Below, in pieces: positions 36,779 to 49,000 of a stretch of 64,000 bases of DNA. The position numbers and the translations under genes are program-made. The notes below the pieces were generated by a model that saw only the letters and a list, made by a program, of their open reading frames with translations, made no database searches and was not told the DNA's origin. The stretch lies in NCBI GenBank assembly GCA_003260075.1, contig QLIY01000055.1, forward strand, positions 124,001-188,000, written 5' to 3'. Every line of letters starts with the position of its first letter. Position 1 is the first letter of the stretch. Origin of the DNA: Phallusia mammillata. Its lineage: Eukaryota; Chordata; Ascidiacea; Phlebobranchia; Ascidiidae.

Positions 36779-37066
36779 CAGGGTTGGCATACCGTCCTTA
36801 TTTCTAAGATTTGTCCTTATTTTGAAGTGCAATGTCTTAGAAACATTTACTGTCCTTATTTCTAAGAAATGTCCTTGTTTTTGACTTAAGTCCTTATTTT
36901 GTCTTATTTTCAACAATTACAAGTCCCTGCTACAAGTAGAAGTCAACCTATAGACCTGAGCTGTCGTGGGATGCACGAACTATTTTGTACGAACAAGAAA
37001 ATATGGCTGGGGATATGTGCTGGCTCGATTGTCCTTATTTTAGGGTCCATGTCGATGGCAATCCTG
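36779..37066. mobile_element. hAT-type MITE
   Basis: Left end CAGGGTTGGCATACCGTCC, right end GGCAATCCTG. Flanking octamers GCCATATT (36771-36778) and ACCATATT (37067-37074) match at 7 of 8. The interior has repeated TGTCCTTATTT blocks. A 76-codon frame with a hydrophobic stretch overlaps it but has no known domain. Confidence 0.75.
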
Positions 37067-37129
37067 ACCATATTTGACCCTTCAAGCTTTACTGGACGAA
37101 TTAAAAATGACATGAATTTTATTTATTAA

Positions 37130-38188
37130 CAACAAAATCCTGCTCAAATTTTGCAACAATATTTCATCAACGTAATGCTTATCGACGCCACCCGTCACCG
37201 TCACGCAACTCGAGTTCCTCTGAAACTGTAAGCGGCTCATGTATTTCTTCATCTGTCAATGACAATGTAGTACAATATGGTAAAAAAAACTAACGAGTGT
37301 TACATTTTATGAAACCATGTTTTTGTTTATTTTCAGATTATTTTCCTTTAATGTACATTGCACAAAACCATAGTGTTAGACAATCAACAAGATGGCGTGA
37401 ATAAGTATATAAAATGATATTGATAACGAATTTTTTGATGCATCATTTGGTTAATTGTAAAATCACTGAGCAAAAAAACAAGGTGTTAAACATTTTCAAC
37501 AACGCAAAGCAAAAAGTTAAACACATGTCATGTGAAAAGGTTTTTTGCACAACCGCAAAAAAATCACTGTTTATTCCGTACGTTTCCGAATGGCTGCACA
37601 TTGTTTTTAAGCATTTCTGCTTAATGGGCATGAAAAGCGCAGGAACAGGCTGACATTTTGTGGAAATCTGGCAACTGCAGTTGTATTGAGCCCGTACGCA
37701 CATTGTATTTTTTTGTTTTATTGTACATCATCACTGTTGTCTTATTAGCTTTCTGATATGATAAGTTCTCGCTTGGGCCTCGTGTTGTTTGAAGAGTCTT
37801 AAAAGTGGTAATGTACAGTGTCGGAACTTCGGAAAATGATTTTAAATTTTGTAATAATCGGTATATACATGTTTAGTTATTGTTAGAAATGCATTATATT
37901 AAACGTTTTGCTTCGATACTTTTTGCAGAAATCAAAGTGCGGTATAATGTTTTCCAAAACTCTCATGATTATGTCTTCTGCTGTTCACGATTTCATTTTG
38001 CAATGCGAAGGATGAAGAGGGGTAAGTTTTATTTACTACCTTACAACCCTTTTTATAAAAATAGAAACATTTTTTAAGTTTTGACTTGTTATGATTGAAC
38101 TCCAGATATCCGAGTTGTAGCTTTTTTACAAAACGGTATTTTTATTTTAGCATTGACAAAGGGCGTTCATCACTCGATGCTACAAATG
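37130..38188. pseudogene. Secreted peptide family copy C1, split by inversion
   Basis: Exons 1 and 2 lie on the plus strand (37947-38021 and 38151-38188); a decayed exon 3 lies on the minus strand (about 37130-37219). Exon 1 begins MFSKTLMI like C2 but has one extra A, making it 75 rather than 74 nt and shifting the frame into a stop. Exon 2 is 38 nt, as in C2, and reads IDKGRSSLDATN against IDKGPSLPDYRN. The opposite orientation of exon 3 shows that a segment was inverted after duplication. Not expected to make a product. Confidence 0.6.
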
Positions 38189-38344
38189 GTGAGAAAATCA
38201 TAAGTGTTTTGATGTTATTAACATTTATACGGCATTTGAAAAAATCCCTTAACATTCTGATGAACCAGACAAGCTAAATACAATATAGAATCGAACAAAC
38301 CACTAGGGTTTTAAATTTTTTCTGTGCCTCGTAGTAGGGGATCG

Positions 38345-38500
38345 CCAGTTCGACCATATCATCTAAAATGAATATCATACTGGGATCAGTCCTGAAGCGT
38401 CGATGCAACCCAGCGATCACGGCATACTTATCGGTAAATCATAGTACGCCAGGCGCATTACAGAAGTCGTGGCGAATCACCCGGTCTCCCGAAAATTTAC
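38345..38500 (-). mobile_element. SINE 3' part, minus strand
   Basis: Minus-strand reading gives the SINE body and tail (GAGACCGGGTGATTCG, GCATCGACGCTTCAGG, GATCCC). The tRNA-like head is missing; the copy abuts a plus-strand SINE head to head. Confidence 0.75.
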
Positions 38501-38700
38501 GATGCTTGTGATTCGACTTTCGGTATGGTTCACCACTGGTAGTGCGCGAGTCCCGGAAAGACTGCAGTCGTGGATTCGAATCCAACCGCAGGCTAGATTC
38601 TAGCCTGCACCATGCCATATGGGAATGCTTGGGAGACCGACTGATTCGGTATGACGCCTTTAATAGGCCTGGCGTAGGCTACTATGATCAGTCTTATTGT
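38501..38700 (+). mobile_element. tRNA-derived SINE, plus strand
   Basis: Has GCTTGTGATTCGACTTTCGG, the anticodon-arm region GCGAGTCCCGGAAAGACTG, a B-box-like GGATTCGAATCC, and the body CTTGGGAGACCGACTGATTC. The A-box part is shortened. Same family as 33.6 kb. Confidence 0.8.
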
Positions 38701-39130
38701 GTGTGTTTTTCTATTGCATTGGGCTAAATGCATTCTTTGTATTTTTTGATAATCGCAACAATGTTTCGCCTTATTTATGCCTTTAGTTGTTGTTTTCGTT
38801 TCAGTGACTTTGTTATAATCAAGTTTGAAATTTAAAATTTAAAATAACAAAGCTCGGATTGTTGTGGTAGGAAAGTTTTTCCAGTACAGCTACATTGGTT
38901 CACGAAGAGAGCACTTTGCGCACGAAGGTTAGAATAAAAGCAAAGTTATGTTCGATCCAAAGCGAATAGTTTGTCTAGTAGCAGAGTTTAAAACAAGCAA
39001 ATCACCCTTCGTGTAAATCTGCTACAATTACTACAAAGGTAAAGGGCCTATATACTTAACTATAGCGAAGTGCCGTTCTAAAATGCGCAAAGGCATGTAT
39101 GCGTAAAACACCATACACAAATGAGTCTTC

Positions 39131-39136
39131 TTTATT
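39131..39136 (-). terminator. Poly(A) signal overlapping the C2 stop codon
   Basis: On the minus strand the codon ACC is followed by TAATAAAG, so the TAA stop (39135-39137) shares bases with AATAAA. This supports the exon 3 end of peptide gene C2. Confidence 0.7.
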
Positions 39137-40327
39137 AGGTGCAAAAATCTCGCTTCAGTTTTGCAGCACTTTCTTCATGGTATACTTCCCGACCCGTCCC
39201 GCCACTGGAGCTAAAATCCGCTGAAATTGTGAGCGGCTTTAGTATTTCATCTGTCAAGAACAATGTAGTTACAATAAGGTAAAAACTCAAAGATGGCGCG
39301 GAACGAAAAAAAGACAAGCTCTTCTGAACTTCCTAAGTAAACAATCATAAATGTAACTTACGCGACACTAAATGATTATTGGTTCAGACAAAAAATATTT
39401 CCACATTGGACAAAAATACTATTCATATTGTTACATAATTTTGCATCGACCCATTTAATGCACACTGATTTACTACGCATTTACGTGAAACCAATGTTAC
39501 ACTAGAAACCTTTTTTTAAATTTATTTTCAGATTTATTCTCCTTTTATGTAAATTGCATTAAACCCTAGCGCAGTGTTTCTCAACTGGTGCTCCATGATG
39601 ACTTTTTGGGTGGTCCACAGGACGTTAATTATATTTTGTGTTAAACTAAAAAAAGCTAGTTGCATATGATTTATTGAATATTTAGCATAAAAAAGCTTAT
39701 CCAAGTTATTGGTTATCTGTTATCTTTCCTTAAAAGAAAAATTACTTTCCATAAAAATTATTTCAAGCCAACATACTTGTTGTGGATGCTTTCTTTACCG
39801 TTATTTAACAATGCACTGGTCCACCATACTTTTTGGATTAATTGGACTGGTGGTCCATTGCCTGAAACGAGTTGAGAACCACTGCCTTAGCGGTTCTATA
39901 TTGTATTTAGCTGAACCGGTTCATCAGAATGTTAAGGGATTTTTACGCTGCTGTAATAATACAATAACATTAAAACAAGTATGATTTACTCACCATTTCT
40001 ATAATCAGGTAGTGAAGGTCCTTTGTCAATGCTAAAATGAAAAATGCCGTTCTTTTGGAAAAAGGTACAACTCTGATATATGGAGTTCAATCACAACAAA
40101 TCAAAAAAAATGTTTCTATTTTTACAAAAAGGGTTGTAAGGTAGTGAATAAAACTTACTCCTCTTTATCCTTTGCATTGCAAAATGAAATCGTGAACAGC
40201 AGCAGACAAATCATAAGAGTTTTGAAAACATATACCGCACTTTGGTTCTGCCCCCCCCCCCATCCTTTGCATTGCAAAATGAAATCGTGAACAGCAGCAG
40301 ACAAATCATGAGAGTTTTTGAAAACAT
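39135..40327 (-). CDS. Short secreted peptide precursor C2
   Basis: Family not recognised, but homologous in exon structure to the A and B copies. Exon 1 (start ATG 40325-40327 in one copy) encodes MFSKTLMICLLLFTISFCNA then KDKEE and ends at 40159. Exon 2 is 39994-40031 (38 nt) and reads IDKGPSLPDYRN. Exon 3 is 39135-39220 and reads ADFSSSGGTGREVYHEE then SAAKLKRDFCT and stop. Phases agree, giving about 67 residues. The stop codon overlaps the poly(A) signal (TAATAAA). Exon 1 is duplicated across a C tract (40251-40261): the copy with the donor has lost one A near the ATG and so has its signal peptide start shifted, while the copy with the intact ATG is cut at the C tract. The two are probably alleles, and the intact gene is a merge of both. 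A hAT element sits in intron 2. Function unknown. Confidence 0.55.
39572..39884. mobile_element. hAT-type MITE
   Basis: Left end CAGTGTTTCTCAACTGG, right end GAGTTGAGAACCACTG. Flanks CCCTAGCG (39564-39571) and CCTTAGCG (39885-39892) match at 7 of 8. Inserted in intron 2 of peptide gene C2. The 12.2 kb fragment belongs to the same family. Confidence 0.85.
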
Positions 40328-40350
40328 TATAGCGCACTTTGATTTCTGCA
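40155..40350. repeat. Duplicated C2 exon 1 at a C-tract join
   Basis: About 85 bp at 40160-40245 is repeated at 40262-40350 after about 11 C. One copy has AAAA where the other has AAAAA just after the ATG, which decides whether the signal peptide frame is open. Confidence 0.8.
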
Positions 40351-40640
40351 AAAGGTTCAAACACTACACTACCACGTTAAAGATCCAACAGTTCGAACAA
40401 CACGATGCCGAAACAAGAACTTATCATGACAGAGAGCTAATAATAAAAAAACAGTGGTGGTGCACAATATAACAAAGAAAATGTCAATGTGCGTTCGCGC
40501 TCAGTATAAGTGCAGTTGCCAGATTTCCACAAAATTACTGCCAGTTCTTGAGCTGATCATGTCCGTTAAGAAGAAATGCTCGAATCGGCTTAAAACAGTG
40601 TGAAGCCATTCGGAAACGTAGAAACAGTGATTTACCAATG

Positions 40641-42872
40641 GTTGCATCCTTAGTTTTCAACACAGCCAATCAAAAAGTGCTTAGTCATTAATATCTTTTC
40701 ACTCTTTCACGCTCTCCTCCTGTGGTTTGTCTAACACTGTGATTTTCAGTAAACTTTTTTCTATAACGCCCTAACCTAACGGTTATAATTTACAACGTTG
40801 AAAACGTAACTACCAATTTATTTTAAATCTCACTCCGAATTCCTATGTTTAAGTACCAATTTTCTAAAATTATTTGATCAAATTGTCAATATGTTGTTTG
40901 TTTAAAATGACAAATTTGTCCCGCAGCCGTAATTGCTGCAATTTTTAATAACTGCCATCTAATTGCGCTTGAAAACACACGTTGATATATAGTAGTTATA
41001 ACTACTTGTTGAGCAGCGTTAAGCGAAGGCCATAACCGGTTTGAAACAGTATGTTATCGTTTGGTTTCCACCACTTACTGCTAAATGCATGAAAACGGTA
41101 TATGGGTATGTGATGACATTATAAAATAGCATCTTAGGCTAACCTGCAAACACAGGTGGATCTGGGAACATTTGTAAACGTTGTTACATAGGCAACAGCT
41201 GGAAAATTAATCCGAAGTGGGCAAAGAAATCCATGCAAAATGGCCATGTAAATTTGTAGATTGTACGCTTGATAACATACTTTGCTAGTTCTGACAACAA
41301 TCTCTTTACGAAACCTTTCCCAAAACGCTCTCGAGCTCCTAATTTTTAAAATGATACTTGATACAGCTGTAGTTTAAACACATAATTGGAAATAAGGCAA
41401 CCGTACCTGAAGCTAAATGCCAAACTAAAAACGCGTTAGGTTTTTTACCCACCAACCAACTACCCACCAACCAACCTGAAGTCACCAGGGATTTCGACCT
41501 CAGCGCCTGCAGAAGTTGGAACATAAAACCGACCACAACCTGTGTTTAATGTCATGCCCACATCAGATTGGTAAATGTTATCCCAATTCGGTTTAATAGT
41601 TGCGTGATATTTGCCTATTGAAGTTGTTGCCATTTCGGTGAACGAACTCCTGTGATATTTACCCTTGGCCTACTTTGAAAAGGTAAATGTCTGATAAACG
41701 CGACGTTCCGCTTCCGCTTTGAAATTGTTACCGACGATTGGGTCCGAATTCTTAGCTAAAATTAAATATTAACCAGCACAATAGAGGATTCGTTTCGTTT
41801 ACAACTGCGGCTTTGCTATGTTAGTTTAAGGCTGGGCCGCATTTTGGGTCACCGAGCGCATACTGAATTCACTTAACCGTGACTTTTAGGCAGACACTAC
41901 AACGCAAGAGGGAAAGCTCTTTCAGAACAATTCATCAGTCATCATTACATACCTGTGTAAAGGATATCTTTTGCCTTGACCATTTTGCAAAGAAATGTCC
42001 ACTGACAGTCACAAACAAGAGAAAAATAATATTGCAGTTGCACGGACTTGAGGTCTTGCAAAAGTGTGTTTTTATACTGCCAGGCTTATATTGACGGACA
42101 GTAAGTAAATTAAACATCACTCGACAAATAATTACATTGTCGCGCCTGTGTACGGTGACTGAAAGGCTACTGTGAACAGATATTCGTTTTGAACTAGCCG
42201 CACTGCGTCTAGTGTGTGCACTCGTGCGGAAAGCTCGCAGTCGATGGCTGGTCATGTAGGTGTGAAAGATTAGACATGTATATAAAAGTTTAGTATTATA
42301 GGTTCATTGATGTTAATGGCGTCAGTCGTGCATTTTTCTAACATTAATTGTCGCAGAGCCTCTCAGTAAAACCAATTAGAGAAGTACTTAAGGAGTATAA
42401 GCACTCAGTTGACAAGACTGAAGCTTGGCTTCATGCCAGCAGGTAGTGCATCAAGTACCTTGTGGAAACCCAGGCAGTTTTCAGCATTGACAGAAGGATA
42501 AGAACACATGTGCTTGACACAAATTCAATAATTTTGTGGAACACCCACATCGACACGTCTGGGTGTAATGATGATAATTGCACTGTCTATTGTTTACATG
42601 TATTACCACGTCTATTATAATGGTACATTTTTAGTCCCGGCACAAAAACATCACCAGTATCATTACAGGGGGCCTCAATAGTGGAGCTAATGTTGTGCTT
42701 TGAAAAGGTAATGATCCTTTGAGAATTACACACTGAAGGTCTCGCGTTGTAAAGTTAAAACCACAATGGCTTAACATTAGGTTAAAGATAAGGCTAGCTT
42801 GCTACATAAAACCGTAATATATCCCGCAGTTCACACATGTCAGGTTCGGGAACAGACAAAAAGTTGTGAGGA
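40641..42872. other. Intergenic upstream of the VWA-collagen gene
   Basis: No gene recognised. A TATA-like TATATAAAAG at about 42279 lies roughly 740 bp before the start codon and may serve the collagen gene, though no initiation site can be shown. Short tandem ACCAACCAACTACCC repeats occur near 41.46 kb. Confidence 0.4.
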
Positions 42873-43093
42873 ATATGTAATACAGGATTTTTGTTGACAA
42901 TGGACATGTGTCGGGGATACGTGCTGGCATTTAGCTTGGCTACTTTAGCATTGCTATTACCCAACTCCAGTGGATTTCCCCCCCCCCCATATGTAATACA
43001 GGATTTTTGTTGACAATGGACATGTGTCGGGGATACATGCTGGCATTTAGCCTGGCTACTTTAGCATTGCTATTACCCAACTCCAGTGGATTT
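42873..43093 (+). repeat. Duplicated signal-peptide exon at a C-tract join
   Basis: 105 bp at 42873-42977 is repeated at 42989-43093 across 11 C. Both copies carry the same start codon context and signal peptide; they differ by a few SNPs, one of which changes V to M at residue 6. Only the second copy runs on to the splice donor. Confidence 0.85.
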
Positions 43094-46000
43094 TTAAGCC
43101 GACTTCCAGCAGGTATTGCTAATTTATAGTAAATGCAACAAAACATGGCACGAAAGCAAGGCAATTTTTTCAGGGTGTCAAACCTCTTCACTGGATGTCG
43201 CATTTCTCATCGATTCATCCAGTACAGTTTCAGCAAGCAACTTGCGAAGTTACAAGGTACAAACTTTTTAGTTACATAATACCGTTAATCGTTACATCGA
43301 ATACATGGTCCAAACAGTCATCAAAAATTTTACTTTATAGCAATCATGCTATTACATGCGCAGTTAAACGTAATCATGATCACAATAGGTTCAGCAAAGT
43401 GTGTCGATCACAAAACCTTTTCTCATCCAGAACTTCGTCAAGCGAATCATCGAAGCCTTCGACGTAACGTCTGCCACAGTCAGGCCCTCTGTGATAATGT
43501 ATGGAAACGACGTAATGCCCCTGAACAATCTCTCTCAAGTTTCGGGCGGATTTTTGGACGTGCTTCTTGATTTACAACAACCCAGCCCTCAGACTGGGGA
43601 AGCCGACGCTGGACTGAAAAACAAATCGGCTATCCTTGAACTTGTTACAAACGCACAACCGGTTGGAGGTTCTAGGCGTGTGGGGAACGCTGTATCATAC
43701 GTTTGCGATAATATATTTGGAATGCGAAAAAGCGCAGCTGGCGATTTGGACTCAATCCGGCCGGTGCCGAAGGTCATCGTAGTTATTTCATCTGGATCCT
43801 CGCTTGACATGATCCCTACCGAACTGTCGTGTTTCTCGCAAACGCCAGTGAATAACTACTTCCACGTGGACATTATAGGAGTCGGAATAGGTGACCGCGG
43901 CACTGCATCCTTGAGCAGCAAACACATTAGTCGCTTGCATCGCCTGGAGGGGACTTGGCGATTGGCTGAGGTCGACAACGATGTGGGTTTAAGTCTCTGC
44001 AACAGCGCGATCCACGACTGCCCCTACGCAAAACATGACTTGGTGTTTTTTGTTGACGGNGAACTCTCTTCTTTCTCGCAAACGCCAGTGAATAACTACT
44101 TCCATGTGGACATTATAGGAGTCGGAATAGGTGATCGCGGCACTGCATCCTTAAGCAGCAAACACATTGGTCGCTTGCATCGCCTGGAGGGGACTTGGCG
44201 ATTGGCTGAGGTCGACAACGATGTGGGTTTAAGTCTCTGCAACAGCGCGATCCACGACTGCCCCTACGCAAAACATGACTTGGTGTTTTTTGTTGACGGG
44301 TATGCCTCTCTATGCTTGCTTTAACTATACGTCCTAACCATTCTTGGCTTTTACTTTACAGAAATGGTTTCTACAAAAGCTTTGATGACGTAGTTTTTGT
44401 GACGCTTAATGCGGCCTATAGAAGATAAAACTTTAAACCTAAACACTCAATACCAAGCCACTGTCATTATTTTTCATTTTTATCATCTAGATCCGACAGT
44501 GTAGACGCAGAAGAGTTTGATTGGATGGTTTCATGGATGACGAGTATCGCAGAAAGCTTTGTTATAGGAGTAAACGATACGCGAGTTGCTGTTGTACAGT
44601 TCGGAGGGAGTGTGAGATCCGAATTCCAGCTAAACACACACAACGTAAGTCGACATATGGAAAGCTGTCTTGCCCGCCTAAACCTATTTAACTTGAGTTT
44701 CCGTGATGCTATAGTACGTGATTAAACTGTACAAAGCAACGTACATATATGGAACATTATGTGTAAACAAAATAAAACCATAGTATGTTGTGCAGAGCAA
44801 TAGAGACGTTTTGTCGGCAATGGAATTAATGGAGCAAATACATGGGGAAGGGGAGGCTGCTTCAGCCATACAATTTCTAGTTGAGGATACGTTGACAGAA
44901 TACAACGGTACATTTTTTTACCGAACCTGAAATTTTAATGCACTTTTAAACAACTGTAACTGTAATTACTTTCTTCAATATGACGGCAGGTATGAGAGAG
45001 GATGTGCATCAGGTTGTTATTTTCCTCACCGATGGCAGCAAAGATAACCGCGATCAATGGATGGCTGCTGTGGAGAATCTTCAATTCACTGGAGCAAAAG
45101 TTTTCGCGGTATAAAACTCTTTCCCTATAACAGTTCGTACCAACCGCGGACGCCTTGTTATTTGCCCCAAAACCGTCAATACAACCGCAATAAAAAAGAG
45201 TTATTGGAGCATAACATTATTTCAATTATAGTTTAATAAATCACTGTTTACACTAATTTGTGTACTTTCGTACAAAAGCCGCTTTTACTAACTCTATGTG
45301 ACATTAAGAAATTTTATGATCTTTGCACAGATAGGTGTGGGCAACAGGGTGACCAGAGCAAAGCTAAAAACCATCGGGTCGCGGCCAGCCTCCCATCACG
45401 TGATTAACATCTCGGGCTACGAAAAACTGACGGGAACCAAAAGTCACCTGATCAAACACATGTGCACACTCATTCATCCAAGTACGTCAAATACATCGTT
45501 TGACTTATGCCAAGTGTGGATAGTATATTGTCTGTCTGCTGTTCCCCTATTGCCGTGTTTAAATCAACTTAACCGGTTGTAAAGCGATCGGTAATAGTTC
45601 TGTGGTTTGTGGCGCCGATCTGATGTCAGCTTCCTAAAGTATGCGCTGTAACTTTTAACCCCAGCCCAGCATCTACGTCTCTTTGAAACAGGCAAATATT
45701 TGCCCTGTTGCACTTGAGCAAACAAAGCGTTGAGGTGGCCGACGACGAGCGGATTAAAATCTCACGACCAACAACCTTTTCCTTGAGAATTGTCGCACAA
45801 AGGCCTCTATCAAGTTCATAGCTAAATCCTCTACGTCTGGGTTTGTGACCACAACACTTTCCACACAAAGGAGGAATATTTTGTTTTCGAGAAACGCGAC
45901 TCAAACCGTTTAGCGCATGATATTTTCTTGGCCTGGCCTGCATAATGTTATTTGATTATCGGTCTGTTAATTCCAAATTATCTGGTCAAAAGACGCAAAC

Positions 46001-49000
46001 AACAAATGTGGATCAACAACAACTTACACGTTACAACTTACAAAACCGAAAAATTAAGTCGTGGTTAGATAAACCTCGGGTCGAAGGGCAACCGCATTGA
46101 TCAGAGGGCCAGGCGATTATTTTTAAACAATGTAGTACTTGTACCAGTATTTTGTGTCAAAATTGAAACACATTATTAAAATCAAATACGTTTCAAGCAA
46201 ACATAACCTAAGCTTAGTACTTTCTGCAGATTGTCCTTCATCACTTTTCGACATGCAGTTCCTAGTTCACGCTTCGATCCCCAATCCGGGTAACGGAGTA
46301 GAGGAAGACACATTCGTGATGAAACGCTACGACACAGTCATAACAGGGGCCTTACTTAAGACTTGGCTTAAAACTGTGGTTGACAGCTACTTCATTGGCG
46401 AGCATTATACCCGCGTAGCGGTATCCACCTTTGGTGACACAGCGGACCACGCTATCCAGTTCAACAACACCGACACAAAAAGTATTTACTTATGCGCATA
46501 TTTGTCGTAATTCGTTTTAATCTTATAAGATACAGAAGCTGATTGAATTGATTTGTTTGCCAAAATGGAAAACGTACAGTATGCTAATGTGTTGCCTGTG
46601 GGTATGACCATAACTTTTATTGCCAAACCAGTGTACAATTGAATTATTGCTAACGAATATAATAGCTAGCAGCGTTTCACTGTGAATAGTGTACCGGTTC
46701 GTTACCTCTACAAACATACATCAGTCACCAAACACCTTCTTATCTTGACTCTGGAAAAATATCGACCCATGCGGATAGCGCATTTCAATGTTTGTTTTTC
46801 CTAGCTGACGTTTTTCAACGAATCGGGGAAATCACAAGCATTGTCCCTGGATCACCGCCTCACCTCGGGATGGCAATGAACGAAACCCTTCAACGAATGC
46901 TCAGGGATCAACGTGAAGGTGCCGAAAAGGTAGCGCCTATGTACCTTAGGATTTGCCTTTCCGCAGGCCTCTGTGTAGTAAGTGCAGGGCTTTGCAAATA
47001 TGCCTTTGTCGTCCAAGTGGGTGGACCCTGACAGCTGACGGAGTAATGGTTATTAATGCTATAAACGCTGAACCGCAAATTGTCTTACGAGTTTGATTGA
47101 CAAGCGCGATTATTACCGCATGCAAGCGCTCTGCTTAGGGTTCGTATTTTGTTGGCATGGGCTCAATGTAAACGCCAATTTCTGCTTGCAGTTGTTAGTC
47201 GTGCTGACTGACCAAAATTCAGCCGATGATGCTGCGGAAATTTCAAATGCGCTAAAAGCAAACGGCGTGCGCGTGCTTTTGGTAAACTTTGGTACCAGCG
47301 TGGACTCGACACTTTTAGAGGGTATAGTTTCATCACCAGAAGATGTCATAAACGTTCAAGATGGTGTCATTGATTTACGCGCTGTTAGCTCTCTTTTCGT
47401 GACGAAAACCTGTCAGAAGATCCGTTCAGGTAATAGTGGATTATCAGTTTATTCAAGGATATTTGTGTGGTAATTCAGAGCTATTTTGTTTTCAAAGTTT
47501 GCCAAAACACGGAACTAGATGTGCAGTTCCTACTCGACGGTTCAACGAGTATCAACCCGGCGAACTTCGTCAAAGTAAAGGACTGGGTCCGTTCGCTTTC
47601 TGCTACCCTTGATATTGGGTTTTACACCACAAGAATTGGTACGAAAAAAGCAATTCATGAAACATTGTTATTAACTGACTTGTAAGCTAGAAGTAAAACT
47701 CGGGTTACGTTCTCAGGCTTTGTTTCTTTTAAGATAAAAGTCAGGTTTGTCTTGTAGTTTTAAGTTTGAATCCTAATTTCACTTCCGTTTACAACTCAGC
47801 GCTATTCAAAGCGATGTCGTAAGTTTGCTAGCTCTCTAGGAGGGCAGGAGGAAACGTTTTGATAGTAATTTTACCTACATTATGCCCCGAGCTTTTTTCA
47901 GCACAAACAGTTTTAAATTTCTACCAAACTTTGATACATTTAAAACTAACTTCTTTTGAACTAATTGCTTTGACAGGTGTGAATCAATATAGTGATGATC
48001 CGAACGTGGAGTTTTTAATGTCTGATTATTTTTCGAAAACGGCTGTGCTTGGAGCGATAGAAAACATTTTCTACAAGACTGGATATACTAGTATCGGCAA
48101 AGCCCTGAACTTTACACGTGTAACAAGTTTGGTGCCAGAAGCAGGCACCAGACGAGGCGTTACCAAGGTAAAGAAATATTACAAAAAATAGTTTTCCGGT
48201 TAATCTAGTTGTAAGAATACGAACTCCGACTGTGCAGCGTTATAGCATATTGAAAATTACTGCATCTTTTGTTTATTGTTTCGCCAACAAACAAGCGTTC
48301 GCACCCTATAGGTGCGAAAATAAAATAATACAAGAACATAATGCGAGAAAAAACAAACAAAGGACGATACCACAAAGGGTTGGAAATGTCGAAGGTGCAA
48401 AAGACACAATGACGCTAGAAACGAAGGCGAGACAATAAGGAACACTGATTAGGTCACTATCGACCAATCACAAAACGATGTATTGAAAATTACTGTTTCG
48501 ATCCACATGGTCTTATCAGTGCAGCTGGTGACAAGACATAAGCCGTATTGGCTAGTGGAGCCATTTAAAAGCACTCCAGTTTGTGGCGAGTACCAAGCTG
48601 AAAAGCCATTACTTACCATTTCTGTTCGATGCCACAACTGGGCATTCAAACATGATTTTGTGACATGCTTTTACCGTACAAATGTGTGCTGCACCTACCG
48701 TTAAAAGTCCGCCGAAGTGCATAGTTTTGGGAAATCAAGTACCAAGGCTTTTAACTTAATGAACGAATCCACTTTTCTCCTGCTGTTGCAATGACAAACT
48801 TAAGGGTTGCTTCACCCAAACGCGTCGCACGATTAAACTTTGTGTTCGCACTCCCGTCATTTTACTGTTTGCAGGTTTTAATAGTGATGACGGACGGCGT
48901 TTCTCGGGACTCGATCGCGGAAGCAGCGAACGTGATGCATAACGAGAAAGACACAAAAACCTTTGCGGTTAGTATCACTCAGTAGGAGGCAATTTACTTT

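Larger units (their letters stand above)
36515..39570. repeat. Direct segmental duplication (36.5-37.4 and 38.9-39.6 kb)
   Basis: Blocks such as AGCAAAGTTATGTTCGAT, GTCTAGTAGCAGAGTTT, GTGAGCGGCT...ATTTCTTCATCTGTCAA and TTTATTTTCAGATT occur in the same order in both regions. Each region contains a minus-strand version of exon 3 of the C-type peptide gene (relic at about 37130-37219, intact at 39135-39220). Confidence 0.7.
37420..40640. repeat. Inverted duplication with arms about 37.42-38.28 and 39.98-40.64 kb
   Basis: The right arm is the reverse complement of the left over the C-type exons 1-2 and their flanks. For example the CATTTCTGC...CCAGATTTCCACAAAAT stretch near 40.5 kb mirrors the ATTTTGTGGAAATCTGGCAACTGCAG stretch near 37.66 kb in reverse complement. 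The spacer holds two SINEs and a hAT element. The arms have diverged, so it is not a recent palindrome. Confidence 0.7.

Noticed and set aside
44362..44428. Extra exon after VWA1 of the collagen gene ([14 protein letters not shown])
   Set aside because: It has an AG acceptor and fits the phase but runs into a stop, whereas the exon at 44491 completes the DGSDS motif perfectly.
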